47,325 bases of DNA from an uncultured Microbulbifer sp. Its GTDB lineage: Bacteria; Pseudomonadota; Gammaproteobacteria; Pseudomonadales; Cellvibrionaceae. This document shows, one piece after another, positions 45,888-47,325 of this stretch; position 1 is the first letter of the stretch; every line of letters starts with the position of its first letter. The translations under genes were made by a program, and so were the position numbers. The stretch spans positions 1 through 47,325 of the forward strand of contig NZ_CANMKV010000034.1 of assembly GCF_947498635.1 (NCBI RefSeq), in the 5' to 3' direction. The notes below the pieces were generated by a model. The model searched no databases. It was not told where the DNA came from and saw only the letters and a program-made list of their open reading frames with translations.

Positions 45888-46487
45888 TTAGAACATGGAA
45901 TTAACCATTTCTTTTGTTTTAGACTTTCCTGTGCCGTGACTGAGATCATCCCAGGTGACTTTCCCACTAGCCAGATCAAGCTTAACGCCTTGATGCCCAA
46001 TATAATTATCGCCTTGGCGTAGGCTCATCTCGTTAAAAACCCCCTGACTGGTGAATGTAAACTTTTCAAGATTGGAGATATTAAAATTGACATCAAACAT
46101 TCGATTAAAATTTAATACGCTACGCACTTCATCAATCAAGGCTTGAGTATGTCGCAGGCTTGAGCCGTTACCGCTCATGGTTTGAAAAGAAGAATTACCA
46201 TTCAGGGACACGCCACCAAATACCCAACCTCTCCATTTTCTTCCGGGCGCAAGAGGACAGACCGCTGCCATTATCTCAAGGGCATCAGCTCTTACTTGAG
46301 GAGCTTGCATTGAGCCCGAGAAGTGAGCGACTACACCTATCCTTCTCGGTGCACCGCTGTAGAGCACTAGTCCTACACAGGAACCGTACCCATCAGATCG
46401 TAACTCTCCCGCGTTGTTGTCTGTCACCCAAGTACACTCAGGTCTGAAACGATAAGCTGCGTAACCACCCCCTAATTGAACGGCCAT
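45888..46487 (-). CDS. Stand-alone CheD/CNF1-like (glutamine deamidase fold) protein
   Basis: AAGGAGTCTATGCT precedes the ATG at 46487. The 199-residue product has GYGSCVGLVLYSGAPRRIGVVAHFSG (as GYGSCVGLVLYS and RRIGVVAHF): Cys37 after a Gly-Ser and His55 18 residues later. CheD proteins carry 'T-x-LGSCVxVxLYDxxxxIGGxxH', the catalytic Cys-His pair of the CheD/CNF1 deamidase fold. Later come WVFGGVSLNG (CheD: 'AKLFGGA.M'), HTQALIDEVRSVLN, and the end GVKLDLASGKVTWDDLS (CheD: 'R.V.FD..TG.V'). So the whole fold is covered. The usual Thr before LGSC is not clear (SDGYGSC). There are no chemotaxis genes near. Single-domain toxins such as BLF1 share this fold and size. No signal peptide. Confidence 0.7.
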   Translation of the reverse strand: MAVQLGGGYAAYRFRPECTWVTDNNAGELRSDGYGSCVGLVLYSGAPRRIGVVAHFSGSMQAPQVRADALEIMAAVCPLAPGRKWRGWVFGGVSLNGNSSFQTMSGNGSSLRHTQALIDEVRSVLNFNRMFDVNFNISNLEKFTFTSQGVFNEMSLRQGDNYIGHQGVKLDLASGKVTWDDLSHGTGKSKTKEMVNSMF

Positions 46488-47248
46488 AGCATAGACTCCT
46501 TATTGGAAATTTATTCGATATTTGACCATTTAGTCCACATTAATATAACAATAAATTAAGCGGTTGCCTTGATCAATATCAGTAAGCTGTACCTTCAGCC
46601 CCTTACCACCAGATGGTTTTAACGCCTCAAGGTTATCGGGATAAGCCCTATGGATTTAGGCGGGCTGGAGGTCTCACTTTCACTTGATTACCGATATCTA
46701 CCATGTATTTACTGATTCCTTAATAAATGAGCGAAGGATACTGAGCGTATAAAAAACGATACACCACCTAATTGGAAATAATGTATATCAGCTCCACAGA
46801 TGACGAGTGAATGCATGGTACGGTAGAGTTCAATATTGGGAGTACGGAGTCGAAATGACAACTGGTATTAAGTTTCTAGAGAGGTCAAAGTTTTCCTCAA
46901 AAGTACATGAATACAATCTTGGTCTCAGCTTTAAAGCACATCATGCCCTAATCAGCAAACACAATCCTATGATCGTTTATTAACTGATTTGGTGTTTTGT
47001 ATACTAACCCTTCTTTTAACCGGGAGCTTAGCCTTATTACTGCCTCTCTTATCTCAGTTTATGTCACTTTCTTTAATTCTATACCTTGCAAAAAGCATAG
47101 ACATAGCAAACCGTTAGTATTTTCATTCAACCCTCAATCCCAGCGAGTTGTAAAAATATGGAAAATAGATATTTACAAAGAGTTCACATTTTTTATTTCA
47201 TGATCCGAAAATTATTTTTCATTGCAAACTGTAATAGCATAAACACAA
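46488..47248. other. AT-rich region upstream of the CheD-like gene, up to the insertion sequence
   Basis: About 760 bases with no supported gene. The open frame 46997-47203 (plus) has no domain and no ribosome site. The right part is repeat copy B (47102-47248). A frame starting ATG 47200 (MIRKLFFIANCNS) is cut after 17 codons by a stop formed at the insertion-sequence junction. The promoter for the CheD-like gene should lie within 46490-46900. Confidence 0.5.
47102..47248 (+). repeat. Diverged direct repeat, copy B (truncated by the insertion sequence)
   Basis: Second copy of the sequence at 44744-44890. It ends exactly where the 75-bp insertion-sequence end begins, indicating that the element inserted into or next to this repeat. 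Confidence 0.55.
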
Positions 47249-47323
47249 CCTAGATTGCCAACATAAGTGACACACGTTTACCCACCAAAAATTCCAGTGG
47301 GCTCAAGTAATTTAACACCTTCC
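47249..47323 (-). mobile_element. 3' end of an insertion sequence (transposase C-terminal tail), right copy
   Basis: Exact reverse complement of bases 1-75. On the minus strand it encodes the same transposase tail (NYLSPLEF ... VSLMLAI, stop). The remainder of the element is beyond the window. Confidence 0.7.
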
Positions 47324-47325
47324 TG

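Noticed and set aside
45888..46487. Ordinary chemotaxis CheD
   Set aside because: No cheA, cheW, cheY, cheB or receptor gene in the window, and the Thr before LGSC is not conserved.
1..47325. Linear plasmid or phage with terminal inverted repeats
   Set aside because: The gene content is chromosomal housekeeping (metH, hrpB, nfuA, greB), and the terminal repeats read as transposase 3' ends.

Overview
The window looks like chromosomal DNA from a marine gammaproteobacterium, most likely of the Cellvibrionales/Microbulbifer type. This is inferred from the gene set (aroG-type DAHP synthase, hrpB, nfuA, metH, cysI-DUF934, greB, a thiamine TonB receptor) and from codon use, not from a search. Most of it is housekeeping and accessory metabolism of moderate GC. 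The last ~2.8 kb is visibly AT-rich and looks acquired. The two outer ends carry the same 75-bp sequence in inverted orientation. Each copy reads as the C-terminal tail of one transposase, so the window is bounded by two inward-facing 3' ends of an insertion sequence.

Layout. 0.9-6.6 kb: DAHP synthase, a small membrane protein, an OsmC protein, a small secreted protein, a SnoaL-like protein, pyroglutamyl-peptidase, and a cupin gene interrupted by an in-frame stop. 6.7-10.6 kb: helicase HrpB (possibly leaderless) and a GH114-like lipoprotein. 10.6-15.6 kb, minus strand: four tandem paralogous patatin-like genes ending in an overlapping NTF2-like gene. 15.8-18.3 kb, minus strand: nfuA, a DJ-1/PfpI protein and an NADP-dependent reductase. 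18.5-25.2 kb: metH, DUF2970, an antisense-strand 38-residue membrane protein, cysI and DUF934, which is a methionine/sulfur-assimilation block. 25.4-27.6 kb, minus strand: a protein with a domain resembling plant IQM proteins, an RlaP-like nucleotidyltransferase, and a zinc-ribbon membrane protein.

27.8-32.1 kb is a complete thiamine salvage unit. A TPP riboswitch precedes a TonB-dependent receptor, a YkoF/MTH1187-type thiamine-binding protein, a PnuT permease and a ThiK-like kinase; the last three overlap by 8 nt each. It is a coherent route from outer-membrane uptake through inner-membrane transport to phosphorylation. 32.3-35.2 kb: a secreted NTF2-like protein, YtoQ, a frameshifted effector-like remnant and an intact immunity-like partner. 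35.4-43.2 kb: an enoyl-reductase-like MDR protein, SirB2, an AGCS symporter, a BKACE enzyme, an S9 peptidase and GreB.

43.3-47.2 kb is the most unusual part. It holds an alpha-helical pore-forming toxin homologue (HBL/Nhe/MakA type) and, 1.3 kb upstream on the same strand, a stand-alone 199-residue protein with the glutamine-deamidase signature of CheD/CNF1. No chemotaxis genes are near. Between and beside them lie a 10-bp x5 tandem repeat and a diverged ~147-bp direct repeat, each copy ending in the same short start of a reading frame; one copy is cut by the insertion sequence. This pore-former plus deamidase pair is the best candidate for an undescribed system, but the link between them is inference.
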